Source: an uncultured Bacteroidales bacterium (lineage in GTDB: Bacteria; Bacteroidota; Bacteroidia; Bacteroidales; UBA932). From it: a stretch of 64,000 nt of DNA. A program made the translations under genes and the position numbers. The stretch lies in assembly GCA_934717185.1 (NCBI GenBank), contig CAKUYQ010000015.1, forward strand, positions 9,506 through 73,505. The letters are read 5' to 3'. The number at the start of each line of letters is the position of its first letter. Position 1 is the first letter of the stretch. The notes beneath the pieces were generated by a model. That model was not told the origin of the DNA. It searched no databases and saw only the letters and a list, made by a program, of their open reading frames with translations. Shown here piece after piece: positions 40,172-48,683 of the stretch.

Positions 40172-41608
40172 ATGGCGTTTACAAACAACGTGATGATTGT
40201 GCGGCATGGTTTGCTCGCGAAACTTATAAAAATGTGGAAGGATGGGAATATTGTTGAGGAGATAGACCGCCTTCCTATTAAATTGTCTCCAAGAAAGCTC
40301 AAGGTAAAGGGGCGTTGCTGCGTCCATAAGGAGCGTGCAGTATGGAAATACAAATCACTTCCGCTACTTGGGTACGATATGACAGACGAGACAGACGAGC
40401 TTATACCCCTTTCCTACTATGCTCAAAAAGCAATGAACAGGACAGGCATAGAGAAGGAGAATATCATGTGCGTAATAGACGAGGCATGCTCATCTTGCGT
40501 TCAGGTAAATTATGAAATAACCAATTTGTGCAGGGGTTGCGTTGCAAGGAGTTGCTATATAAACTGCCCCAAAGGAGCTATACACTTTAACAACAAAGGA
40601 CAGGCAGAGATAGATCATGAGCTTTGCATAAGCTGCGGAAAGTGCCAGCAAAGTTGCCCCTACCATGCAATTGTATACATACCTGTACCTTGTGAGGAGG
40701 TTTGCCCTGTAAAGGCCATAACAAAAGATGAGTACGGGATTGAGCATATAGACGAATCAAAATGTATCTATTGTGGAAAGTGCCTTAACGCATGCCCTTT
40801 TGGAGCCATCTTTGAAATATCGCAGATGTTTGACATTCTGCAGTCTATAAGAAGAGGCGAGCAGGTAGTTGCAATGGTTGCTCCGGCTATTTTGGGCCAA
40901 TACGATGTCCCTATTGAAAAGATCTACGGAGCACTTAAGCAGATTGGCTTTACAGATATAATAGAGGTTGCGCAGGGTGCAATGACTACAACAAGAACAG
41001 AGGGTCCGGAGTTGCTTGAAAGATTGGAGAAAGGGGATCCGTTTATGACAACAAGCTGCTGTCCTTCATACGTTCAAGCAGCAAAGAAGCATATTCCCGA
41101 CATTGTAAAATATATCTCCCATACAGGCTCCCCTATGTACTATACAGCGCAGATTGCCAAGGAGAAATATCCTAATGCAAAGACAGTATTCGTTGGGCCT
41201 TGCATTGCCAAGAGAAAAGAGGGAAGGGACAATCCTAATGTAGATTACGTACTTACATTTGAAGAGATAGGTTCTCTGTTCGTTGGTTTCGACATAGATT
41301 TTGAAAAGGTTGAACCATACACTCCTGCAACAAGGGCAGACAAAGATTCATACGCATACGCCAAGAGCACAGGTGTTGCCACTGCCGTAAAGAACTACCT
41401 TGGAAAACCCGATCTTAAATATCTACAGGTATCAAACCTTACCAAAAAGAATATAGCAATGTTAAAGGTGTACTCAAAGACAGGTAAGGTACCGGCTCCG
41501 TTCATAGAGGTTATGGCTTGCGAAGGTGGCTGTATTACAGGGCCTTGCATCTATACAGACAAAATTTCCTCTGTAAAACAGTTGGAAACGGAGTTAACAA
41601 AAATGTAA
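40172..41608 (+). CDS. monomeric [FeFe]-hydrogenase, probably group B
   Basis: 478 residues. After an N-terminal region (1-100) comes a cysteine cluster (C-S-S-C near 109-112, C-R-G-C near 123-126, C-Y-I-N-C-P). Then two ferredoxin-type 4Fe-4S motifs (C-I-S-C-G-K-C-Q-Q-S-C-P and C-I-Y-C-G-K-C-L-N-A-C-P) precede the H-cluster domain: L1 T-S-C-C-P-S (about 293-298), L2 G-P-C-I-A-K-R-K-E (about 342-350), L3 E-V-M-A-C-E-G-G-C-I-T-G-P (about 446-458). The second Cys of T-S-C-C-P, the proton-relay residue, is present. The cysteine cluster and L2/L3 variants fit group B enzymes, linked to fermentative H2 formation from reduced ferredoxin. Maturases HydE/F/G are not in the window. Confidence 0.9.
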   Translation: MAFTNNVMIVRHGLLAKLIKMWKDGNIVEEIDRLPIKLSPRKLKVKGRCCVHKERAVWKYKSLPLLGYDMTDETDELIPLSYYAQKAMNRTGIEKENIMCVIDEACSSCVQVNYEITNLCRGCVARSCYINCPKGAIHFNNKGQAEIDHELCISCGKCQQSCPYHAIVYIPVPCEEVCPVKAITKDEYGIEHIDESKCIYCGKCLNACPFGAIFEISQMFDILQSIRRGEQVVAMVAPAILGQYDVPIEKIYGALKQIGFTDIIEVAQGAMTTTRTEGPELLERLEKGDPFMTTSCCPSYVQAAKKHIPDIVKYISHTGSPMYYTAQIAKEKYPNAKTVFVGPCIAKRKEGRDNPNVDYVLTFEEIGSLFVGFDIDFEKVEPYTPATRADKDSYAYAKSTGVATAVKNYLGKPDLKYLQVSNLTKKNIAMLKVYSKTGKVPAPFIEVMACEGGCITGPCIYTDKISSVKQLETELTKM

Positions 41609-41630
41609 TTTTTTCAACAAAATAGAGAAA

Positions 41631-41655
41631 ATCCGGCCACTCAGCCGGATTTTTT
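41631..41655 (+). terminator. terminator of the hydrogenase gene
   Basis: ATCCGGC-CACTCA-GCCGGAT followed by TTTTT: a clean intrinsic terminator 22 bp after the stop. It abuts the promoter of the methionine leader. Confidence 0.85.
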
Positions 41656-41658
41656 ATT

Positions 41659-41666
41659 TACATTTG
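41659..41666 (+). promoter_or_regulatory. -7 element of the methionine leader-metY operon
   Basis: TACATTTG matches TAnnTTTG, 8 bp before the leader ATG at 41675, so the leader peptide would be almost leaderless. The -33 position falls in the preceding terminator and shows no TTG. Confidence 0.5.
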
Positions 41667-41674
41667 CCCTAGAT

Positions 41675-41788
41675 ATGAAAAAGAGCAACTGCACATATTA
41701 TTCTAACATCGTTTCATCTGCGAACTCTTCTGCAGAGGTGATGGTCATGTGCGGTTCTATGATAATGTCCATGCGAATGCATCGCTAA
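41675..41788 (+). CDS. candidate methionine-rich leader peptide upstream of metY
   Basis: A 37-codon frame from ATG 41675 to TAA 41786-41788. The peptide starts M-K-K-S-N-C-T-Y-Y and ends M-V-M-C-G-S-M-I-M-S-M-R-M-H-R: six Met among the last 15 residues, plus one Cys. It sits in the 5' leader of metY-metX-thrA-asd, right behind a promoter. Its stop codon lies in the loop of a small hairpin (GCATC 41779-41783 / GATGC 41789-41793). The pattern is what a ribosome-stalling attenuator sensing charged Met-tRNA would show. Inference from composition and position only; no homologue was checked. Confidence 0.65.
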   Translation: MKKSNCTYYSNIVSSANSSAEVMVMCGSMIMSMRMHR

Positions 41789-41986
41789 GATGCTGCTATA
41801 ATATTTCCTTGAGGGGATTTGTGCGGAGGGATTCCGTATGCCCCTAATTCCACAAGATAACTTTAAAACACCATTTCTCCCAACACCTTAAGAACAGAGT
41901 TACGTTGTTTAACAAATATGGCAAAGAGAGGGAGAGGGTGCACAATGGCAAACAATTAATCAGAACACTTAAAAAAGGATATTATC
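41789..41986 (+). promoter_or_regulatory. leader RNA region with alternative hairpins before metY
   Basis: Two mutually exclusive pairings can be drawn. In one, AGGGG (41812-41816) pairs with CCCCT (41841-41845), with CGGA/TCCG inside. In the other, TTGTG (41819-41823) pairs with CACAA (41851-41855). No T-run follows either, so control, if any, may act on translation or Rho access rather than by an intrinsic terminator. I do not recognise a SAM riboswitch here. Confidence 0.35.
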
Positions 41987-43288
41987 ATGTGTAACTATAA
42001 ATTTGACACTCTACAACTTCACGCAGGACAACAATCAGACAGATCTACCGGTGCAATCGCAGTACCTATTTATCAGACAACAGCTTACGATTTCCAAACT
42101 ATAGAGCATGCAGGAAACTTGTTTGCGCTAAAAGAACCGGGATACATATACACAAGACTTAATAACCCAACGGTAGACGCTTTTGAACAGAGGATTGCAG
42201 CTTTGGAGGGCGGTTTTGCAGCTGTTGCAACTGCAAGCGGCATGAGCGCAGAATTTTTAACAATTGCAACGCTTTGCAATAGCGGAGACAATATCGTAAG
42301 CTCGGCAGCTCTCTACGGAGGCACATACAATCAATTCAAGCAGACACTTAAAAAATTAGGAATAACCGTAAAATTCCCTAAAAAAGATATTCCTGCAGGC
42401 AGAGGTATTTGCGGAGCAGATATAGAGGAACTGATAGATGAGAATACAAAAGGTATTTACGTTGAGACAATTGCCAATTCAGATTTTTCTGTTCCGGATT
42501 TTGAAAGTCTCTCTGCAGTTTGCAAAAGGCACAACATTCCGCTTATCGTAGACAATACCCTTGGTTGCGGCGGATATATCTGCAGGCCAAAAGATTTTGG
42601 TGCAAACATAATTGTACATTCGGCAACCAAATCTATTGGCGGACACGGCAATTCATTGGCAGGTGTTATTGTGGACTGCGGAAATTTCAATTGGGACAAC
42701 GGTAAATTCGATTCTTTTGTGCTTCCCGACGAATCATACCACGGAATATCTTTCTTTAAGGAGTTTGGCAATGCAACCTTTGCTGCCAGAGTAAGATGCA
42801 TCTCCTTAAGGGATTACGGTTGTTCTCTCTCCCCATTCAATGCTTTCCTACTATTAACAGGATGCGAAACATTGTCGCTTAGGGCACAGAGAGTAGCAGA
42901 CAACGCCATTAAATTTGCAAAGTGGCTGCAGGAGCGCCCTGAGGTTGCAAAGGTCAATTACCCCGGTCTGCCGGATCATCCTTCATATAAAAACGGAATC
43001 AAATATCTGAAACATGGTTTCGGAGGGGTCTTTACAGTAGATCTCACGGCTACCAAAGAGGAGACTGTAAAAGTTGTGGAATCTCTTAAGCTTATAACAT
43101 TGACTGCAAACCTTGGAGACAACCGCACATTGGTATCTCACCCTGCAAGCACAATACATGCACAGCTATCAGATGAGGAGCTCCGCAAAGTTGGCTTGAA
43201 GCCTGGAACCATAAGATTAAGTATTGGTATAGAGGATGTTGAGGATATAATAGCAGATTTCGCACAAGCGCTTTCGCTATTGCAATAG
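41987..43288 (+). CDS. metY: O-acetylhomoserine sulfhydrylase
   Basis: A 433-residue Cys/Met-metabolism PLP enzyme. It joins O-acetylhomoserine with sulfide to give homocysteine (direct sulfhydrylation). Landmarks are Q-T-T-A-Y-D-F near 32-38, Y-T-R-L-N-N-P-T near 58-65, the N-S-G-D-N-I-V-S-S-A-A-L-Y-G-G phosphate loop, D-N-T-L-G near 189-193, and the PLP lysine in S-A-T-K-S near 211-215. Length is that of MetY (longer than MetB/MetC). First structural gene of metY-metX-thrA-asd, 9 bp before metX. Expected control by methionine supply through the leader ORF. Confidence 0.94.
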   Translation: MCNYKFDTLQLHAGQQSDRSTGAIAVPIYQTTAYDFQTIEHAGNLFALKEPGYIYTRLNNPTVDAFEQRIAALEGGFAAVATASGMSAEFLTIATLCNSGDNIVSSAALYGGTYNQFKQTLKKLGITVKFPKKDIPAGRGICGADIEELIDENTKGIYVETIANSDFSVPDFESLSAVCKRHNIPLIVDNTLGCGGYICRPKDFGANIIVHSATKSIGGHGNSLAGVIVDCGNFNWDNGKFDSFVLPDESYHGISFFKEFGNATFAARVRCISLRDYGCSLSPFNAFLLLTGCETLSLRAQRVADNAIKFAKWLQERPEVAKVNYPGLPDHPSYKNGIKYLKHGFGGVFTVDLTATKEETVKVVESLKLITLTANLGDNRTLVSHPASTIHAQLSDEELRKVGLKPGTIRLSIGIEDVEDIIADFAQALSLLQ

Positions 43289-43296
43289 CACAATGG

Positions 43297-44334
43297 ATGA
43301 TGATAAAAAGGAAATATACCTATAACCGTCCTTTCACAACAGAGTGCGGCTATACATTTGACAGCATAGATATCTGCTATCATATATCAGATGAGAGTAT
43401 GCCACCTTGCAAAAAGGTTATCTGGATTACTCACGCACTTACGGCCAATTCAGACCCTTCAGATTGGTGGGAGGGTGTTGTCGGGAAGAATAAGATTTTA
43501 GACACTGACAGGTACACTATCATATGCGCCAACATATTAGGCTCTTGTTACGGAAGTACCGGGCCGGCATCCATATCGGATAACGGAAAGCCCCTTCTTA
43601 TGGATTTCCCAAAACTCACGATAAGGGATACAGTTGCACAAATGGAGATTCTAACAGCGGCAATTGGGGTAAAGGAGATTGAACTGTTGGTTGGCGGTTC
43701 GGTTGGCGGTTTTCAGGCAATTGAGTGGGCATATTCGTTTAAAGAGAGCGGCGTGGTGGATATTAAAAGGGTTGCACTTATTGCAACTAATGCAAGGATA
43801 ACTCCGTGGGGTGTAGCGTTTAATGAATCCCAAAGGATGGCGCTGTTTGCAGATAACTCGTTTGCCGAAGCCAAGGATATAAATGGGGGGAAGAGAGGAT
43901 TGGCTGCAGCAAGAAGCATTGCACTTATATCATACAGAAGCTATGGGGGATATTGTGCAGCTCAGGCAGATGAGGACGAGGATACCCTGTTTAACCACAG
44001 GTGTGTATCGTATCAGAGGTATCAGGGGAAAAAGTTAGCAGACCGGTTTGATGCCTATTCATACTTGAGTATGATTAATCTAACAGATTCGCATAACATT
44101 GGGCGCGGACGTGGTGGTGTTAAGAGGGCACTTGCCAATATTGGCATACCGGTTTTATGTATTGGTATAGACTCCGATTGTCTGTTTCCTCCGGCAGAGA
44201 TGAAGTTATTGGCCTCCATGCTGCCACTCGGCGAGTATAAAGAGATAAGCTCCCTATATGGGCATGACGGCTTTCTACTTGAAAGCGAGCAGATTGAAAA
44301 ATTGATTAAAGATTTTGTTTTTACTGTTATCTAA
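43297..44334 (+). CDS. metX: homoserine O-acetyltransferase
   Basis: A 345-residue alpha/beta-hydrolase-fold acyltransferase making O-acetylhomoserine, the substrate of MetY. The nucleophile elbow reads G-G-S-V-G-G (about 133-138, usually G-G-S-M-G-G). The catalytic Asp lies in I-D-S-D-C-L-F-P-P and the His in G-H-D-G-F-L-L-E near the C-terminus. The early I-W-I-T-H-A-L-T-A motif is present. Between metY and thrA, and carrying the over-represented motif at 43478-43488 (read V-V-G-K). Start ATG 43297; the next ATG codon follows directly. Confidence 0.93.
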   Translation: MMIKRKYTYNRPFTTECGYTFDSIDICYHISDESMPPCKKVIWITHALTANSDPSDWWEGVVGKNKILDTDRYTIICANILGSCYGSTGPASISDNGKPLLMDFPKLTIRDTVAQMEILTAAIGVKEIELLVGGSVGGFQAIEWAYSFKESGVVDIKRVALIATNARITPWGVAFNESQRMALFADNSFAEAKDINGGKRGLAAARSIALISYRSYGGYCAAQADEDEDTLFNHRCVSYQRYQGKKLADRFDAYSYLSMINLTDSHNIGRGRGGVKRALANIGIPVLCIGIDSDCLFPPAEMKLLASMLPLGEYKEISSLYGHDGFLLESEQIEKLIKDFVFTVI

Positions 44335-44349
44335 TTTGGATTTTACATT

Positions 44350-46800
44350 ATGCATATACTTAAATTCGGCGGCTCTTCTGTTGCGGACGCTGCAAACATA
44401 GAGAAGGTTATTAAAATAATAAAAGGGGCTGTCCAAAAGGACAGAACAGTTGTAGTGTCCTCTGCCATAAGCGGCTGTACAGATGCTCTTATTGAGATAG
44501 GCAATATGGCAAAAAGCGGCAACAGTTCATATATCACGCTTATTGATGCGCTTAGGGAGAGACATCTTGCCATTATTGACAAACTTATTGGCAACAGCTA
44601 CGAGAGTAAGGAGATTATTGAGAGGTGCAATTCCCTTTTCTGCACACTTGGTGAAATATGTAAAGGGGTCTTTCTGCTCAAAGAGCTTACCCCCTACAGT
44701 ATGGACCATATAATGAGCTTTGGTGAGCTGTTATCTACAAGAATAATAAGCGCAAAACTTAAACAACTAAACATAAGCCATAAATGGAAAGATGCCCGGG
44801 AGTTGATATTTACAGAGAGGCTCAACAACAAGAATATTGTAAATGAAAATGTTACCGCCTCTAAAATTGCATTATTTTTTAACAAGGATACGGCAGATCT
44901 ATATATAATACCGGGGTTCATAGCATCTGACTCGGATGGCAGGACTGTAACATTAGGGCGAGGCGGTTCAGATTATACCGCATCTATCCTTGCAGCGGGA
45001 ACAGGAGCCCGCGCTCTTGAGATCTGGACAGATGTATGTGGAATGATGACGGCAGACCCAAGAGTGGTAAGTGATGCCGCCCCAATAAGGAATATTTCGT
45101 ACAAGGAGGCATTGGAGCTGTCTCATTTTGGGGCAAAGGTGGTATACCCGCCTACCATACAGCCGGTGGTAAAGCAAAATATTCCAATCTATGTAAAGAA
45201 TACTTTTCAGCCGGACGATGCAGGTACACTAATTGAGGCAAATCCTCCTCACGGAAAGGACAAGATAAGGGGGATTTCGAGTACAGACAAAATTGCACTG
45301 CTAAGCATGGAGGGAAGCGGGATGGTAGGCATACCCGGGTATTCAAGCAGACTTTTTGACGTATTGGCAAAAAACAGTGTGAATATTATCCTAATCACTC
45401 AGGCTTCGAGCGTACATACAATGTGCATAGCTATTCCTGAATCAGATGCAGACCGTGCCAAAGCGGCGGCTGACGAACTGTTTGCGTATGAAATCTCACT
45501 ATGCAAGGTAGATCCCCTGCGTGTTGAAAAGGGGTTCTCTATAATATCGCTTGTAGGGGATGATATGAAGAACCAGGCAGGTGCAAGCGGACAGATGTTT
45601 GAAGCGCTTGGAAGGGAGGGTATCTGCATTAGAGCAATAGCACAGGGCTCATCTGAAAAAAACGTATCTGTCGTTGTTGGAACAGCCTTTGCAAACGACG
45701 CAATAAGGGCAATTCACAATGAGTTCTTTTCTGAGCGATATAGAAGGATAAATCTGTTTATATGCGGTTTGGGTGGAGTTGGAAAGGCCTTATCTGAAAT
45801 GATTTACAACAATGCTGCAATAATTAGGGAGAGATACAAAGTTGAGCTTTATGTTAGAGCCGTTGCCAACAGCAAAGGGTATGTTGAACACCCGTCGTGC
45901 TACAACGAACTGCTGCATAATCTGTATGACTCGTCAAAAAGGACAGACGGAGACTTTATAGAGTATGTAACAACATGCTCTGTAGCCAATGCCGTTTTTG
46001 TAGATTGCACTGCCAATAGAGATATAAGCGGAAGATATTTGGAACTGTTCAGGCACAAGGTATCTGTGGTGACCTGCAACAAGATAGCAAACTCGCTCTC
46101 GTTTGACTACTTTAAACAGCTTGCAGATGTGGCACTTAATGAAGGGGTAAACTATAAATACGAGACTACAGTAGGTGCAGCACTGCCGGTTCTTTCCACT
46201 ATACGCCAGATTATTGACAGCGGAGACAACATTGTCTCTATTGAGGGAATACTCTCCGGCACACTCAACTATCTGTTTAGCAAATACAACGGAAAGGTGT
46301 CTTTTGGGCAGTTGGTAAAAGATGCCGTTGAAGAGGGTTATACAGAGCCGGATCCGCGAATAGATCTTGGAGGTACAGACGTTTTGCGCAAATTCCTCAT
46401 AATGTGCAGATGCTCCGGAATGAAGATTGAGCGCGAAGATATAGATTTTTCAACTTTTCTTCCCGACAATATATTGGATATTAATGCCAACCCAAATTTT
46501 CCGCTATATAGTTCCTCGTTTTATACCGGCCTTGCCGAATGCGAAAAATCACTTGATGAAAGATACAGCTCCGCCTCCAAGAAAGGTTTGAAGTTAAGGT
46601 ATGTTGCCGAGTATAGCAATGGCTGCTATTTTATTGGGTTAAAGGAATATGACCATTCCCATCCTTTTTACAATGTTGAGGGGACAGATAACTGCATAAT
46701 AATTAAAACGGGACTCTATCCAAGAGGTATTGTAATAAAGGGTGCAGGGGCCGGAACAAAACAGACTGCCCAAGGGCTGCTGAATGATATAATCAGATAG
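44350..46800 (+). CDS. thrA: bifunctional aspartokinase / homoserine dehydrogenase
   Basis: An 816-residue fusion enzyme of the aspartate pathway. The aspartokinase domain occupies about 1-300 (K-F-G-G-S-S-V-A-D at 5-13; G-R-G-G-S-D-Y-T-A near 199-207). Two ACT domains (about 310-450) allow feedback by threonine or methionine-related ligands. Homoserine dehydrogenase begins with I-C-G-L-G-G-V-G-K near 468-476 and contains G-T-L-N-Y-L-F near 640. It performs the first and third steps to homoserine. Asd, encoded next, does the step between. Motif copy at 46459-46469 (F-L-P-D-N). Operon position between metX and asd links it to methionine output. Confidence 0.95.
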   Translation: MHILKFGGSSVADAANIEKVIKIIKGAVQKDRTVVVSSAISGCTDALIEIGNMAKSGNSSYITLIDALRERHLAIIDKLIGNSYESKEIIERCNSLFCTLGEICKGVFLLKELTPYSMDHIMSFGELLSTRIISAKLKQLNISHKWKDARELIFTERLNNKNIVNENVTASKIALFFNKDTADLYIIPGFIASDSDGRTVTLGRGGSDYTASILAAGTGARALEIWTDVCGMMTADPRVVSDAAPIRNISYKEALELSHFGAKVVYPPTIQPVVKQNIPIYVKNTFQPDDAGTLIEANPPHGKDKIRGISSTDKIALLSMEGSGMVGIPGYSSRLFDVLAKNSVNIILITQASSVHTMCIAIPESDADRAKAAADELFAYEISLCKVDPLRVEKGFSIISLVGDDMKNQAGASGQMFEALGREGICIRAIAQGSSEKNVSVVVGTAFANDAIRAIHNEFFSERYRRINLFICGLGGVGKALSEMIYNNAAIIRERYKVELYVRAVANSKGYVEHPSCYNELLHNLYDSSKRTDGDFIEYVTTCSVANAVFVDCTANRDISGRYLELFRHKVSVVTCNKIANSLSFDYFKQLADVALNEGVNYKYETTVGAALPVLSTIRQIIDSGDNIVSIEGILSGTLNYLFSKYNGKVSFGQLVKDAVEEGYTEPDPRIDLGGTDVLRKFLIMCRCSGMKIEREDIDFSTFLPDNILDINANPNFPLYSSSFYTGLAECEKSLDERYSSASKKGLKLRYVAEYSNGCYFIGLKEYDHSHPFYNVEGTDNCIIIKTGLYPRGIVIKGAGAGTKQTAQGLLNDIIR

Positions 46801-46853
46801 GAGTTGGCAGTTTAAATATTATACAATTAATTGACAATAAAATCATAACATAT

Positions 46854-47855
46854 ATGAAAGTTGCTGTTGTTGGTGCAACCGGACTGGTTGGCCGAAATAT
46901 GATAAAGGTACTTGAGGAAAGGAATTTTCCTGTTACAGAGCTGGTACCTGTTGCTTCCGAAAGGTCTGTCGGGAAGCAGGTGGTATTCAAAGGTAAAGAA
47001 TTTAATGTGGTTTCACTTGCAGACGGTGTTGCCGCCAAACCTGCCGTTGCTCTATTTTCTGCCGGGAGTGAGGTCTCCAAGGTGTGGGCTCCAAAGTTTG
47101 CTGATGCCGGCTGTTATGTAATCGACAACTCCTCTTGCTGGAGAATGGATCCTTCAAAGAGGTTGGTTGTTCCGGAGATTAACGGTAATATCATCACCAA
47201 AGATGATCATATTATTGCTAATCCAAATTGTTCCACTATCCAAATGCTTGTTGCTGTTTACAAGCTCCATGAGAAATATGGGATAAAAAGAATAGTGGTG
47301 TCTACATACCAGTCTGTTACGGGAACAGGGAAGAAGGCGGTAGATCAATTGTTTGCGGAGAGAGAGGGCAATAAGCCGGCATATAATGCCTACCCGTACA
47401 GGATAGATCTGAATATTATTCCCCACATAGATCTCTTTTTGGATAATGGATATACCAAGGAGGAGATGAAAATGGTGAATGAAACGCATAAGATTTTGTC
47501 CGGCGGGATTGCTGTCTCTCCTACTACCGTAAGGGTCCCTGTAATTGGGGGGCACTCCGAATCATTGAACGTTGAATTTGAAAAAGATATTACTCTTGCC
47601 GGTGTATTTGAAACGCTCAACAATACACCGGGGGTAAAACTTGCAGATTTCAGATTTGACAATAGCGGTTTGCCATATCCCATGCCTCTTTATGCGAATG
47701 GACATAATGATGTATTTGTTGGAAGGGTGAGAATAGACCCATCGGCGCCAAATTGTATTAATCTGTGGTGCGTTAGCGACAACCTGAGAAAAGGGGCGGC
47801 AACCAATGCTGTACAGATTGCCGAAGTGCTGATATCAAAAGGAATTATACACTAA
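46854..47855 (+). CDS. asd: aspartate-semialdehyde dehydrogenase
   Basis: A 333-residue NADPH enzyme reducing aspartyl phosphate to the semialdehyde. The N-terminal G-A-T-G-L-V-G-R-N-M loop (about 7-16) binds NADP. The active-site cysteine is in N-P-N-C-S-T-I-Q (about 123-130), and the catalytic His in G-G-H-S-E-S near 234-239. Completes with ThrA the route from aspartate to homoserine. Last gene of the operon. Motif copy TGTCGGGAAG at 46967-46976 (S-V-G-K-Q). Confidence 0.95.
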   Translation: MKVAVVGATGLVGRNMIKVLEERNFPVTELVPVASERSVGKQVVFKGKEFNVVSLADGVAAKPAVALFSAGSEVSKVWAPKFADAGCYVIDNSSCWRMDPSKRLVVPEINGNIITKDDHIIANPNCSTIQMLVAVYKLHEKYGIKRIVVSTYQSVTGTGKKAVDQLFAEREGNKPAYNAYPYRIDLNIIPHIDLFLDNGYTKEEMKMVNETHKILSGGIAVSPTTVRVPVIGGHSESLNVEFEKDITLAGVFETLNNTPGVKLADFRFDNSGLPYPMPLYANGHNDVFVGRVRIDPSAPNCINLWCVSDNLRKGAATNAVQIAEVLISKGIIH

Positions 47856-47871
47856 TTTTATATGGAAAAAA

Positions 47872-47904
47872 CAAGGGGTGCCCTCCTATACAAGAGCACC
47901 CTTG
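47872..47904 (+). terminator. terminator of the methionine operon
   Basis: CAAGGGGTGC and GCACCCTTG pair (one bulge) 17 bp after the asd stop; only a weak T-run (CTTTTTC) follows about 15 nt later. The rest of the spacer to 48098 shows nothing recognisable. Confidence 0.5.
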
Positions 47905-48098
47905 AATTGCGAATCTTTTTCACCTGATTAACTTGAGATGTAATCAACGACCTGTAAAACTAATGCAAAAAATATTTTGTTTTCATTAACCGGCAGCAAA
48001 AGTAACTATTAAAGGGAATAGACAAGTATAATAACAGGAACTTTGTGTATAACATTTGTAATATCCTTTAATTAAGATAGTTGCCAAAATTGTCGCAT

Positions 48099-48680
48099 CT
48101 ATTTTTTCGCATTGGTTTCAAGCGGTTCGGTTGAAAAACAGTCTTTATGTTTACCTGTAAGGTTCATCTCTCTGTATATTGCCTTAATTTTTTCAAGGTC
48201 TGCCCGTGCATCATCCGATATTTCAAATTTCTCTCCGGCACTTACGCGTTTTGTTCCCCAATCAAAATAGCCCAAATAGACAGCAGCACCCGTTGCCTTT
48301 GCTATTGTGTGGAATCCCGTCTTCCATTTGGCGGTCTTTTTTCTTGTGCCCTCAGGAGCGATTGCAAGATGCATCTGCTTTACTTTGTTCATCTCATCTA
48401 TCATCTGTTTTGCAACACCTGCACCATGTTTTCTGTCTACAGGTACGGCGCCAAGAGATCTTAGAATAGGCCCAAGCGGTCCCCAAAAGAACTCTTTCTT
48501 AATCATAACATGAGCCACTCCGCCTACAGATGTATAAAAAAGATAGGATATTATAAAATCTTTTGCAGATGTATGAGGTACCCCCAATATAATGGCTTTA
48601 TCCTCCGGAACAGTTCCACCTACGGTGGTCCAGCCCATCATCTTAAGCAGTGTTTTGCAAATTCTCTGTTTTATTCCCAT
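48099..48680 (-). CDS. PlsC-like glycerolipid acyltransferase
   Basis: A 193-residue acyltransferase of the PlsC/LPLAT family. The H-x4-D catalytic box is G-V-P-H-T-S-A-K-D (about 30-38). The second motif is F-F-W-G-P-L-G-P-I-L-R-S-L-G-A, and the acceptor-binding motif A-P-E-G-T-R is near 108-113. It transfers acyl chains to lysophosphatidate or another glycerolipid; the exact substrate is uncertain because it is short and lacks a clear transmembrane helix. It follows parE by 3 bp in the minus-strand run. Confidence 0.88.
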   Translation of the reverse strand: MGIKQRICKTLLKMMGWTTVGGTVPEDKAIILGVPHTSAKDFIISYLFYTSVGGVAHVMIKKEFFWGPLGPILRSLGAVPVDRKHGAGVAKQMIDEMNKVKQMHLAIAPEGTRKKTAKWKTGFHTIAKATGAAVYLGYFDWGTKRVSAGEKFEISDDARADLEKIKAIYREMNLTGKHKDCFSTEPLETNAKK

Positions 48681-48683
48681 AAT

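Noticed and set aside
39877..40353. Minus-strand 158-codon frame with an Ala-Leu run
   Set aside because: The Ala-Leu run is the translation of the hexanucleotide/purine repeat, and the frame overlaps the start of the hydrogenase gene; there is no domain or promoter.
41789..41986. SAM riboswitch ahead of metY
   Set aside because: No conserved core of SAM-I, SAM-II or related classes could be drawn; the Met-rich leader ORF explains the region better.
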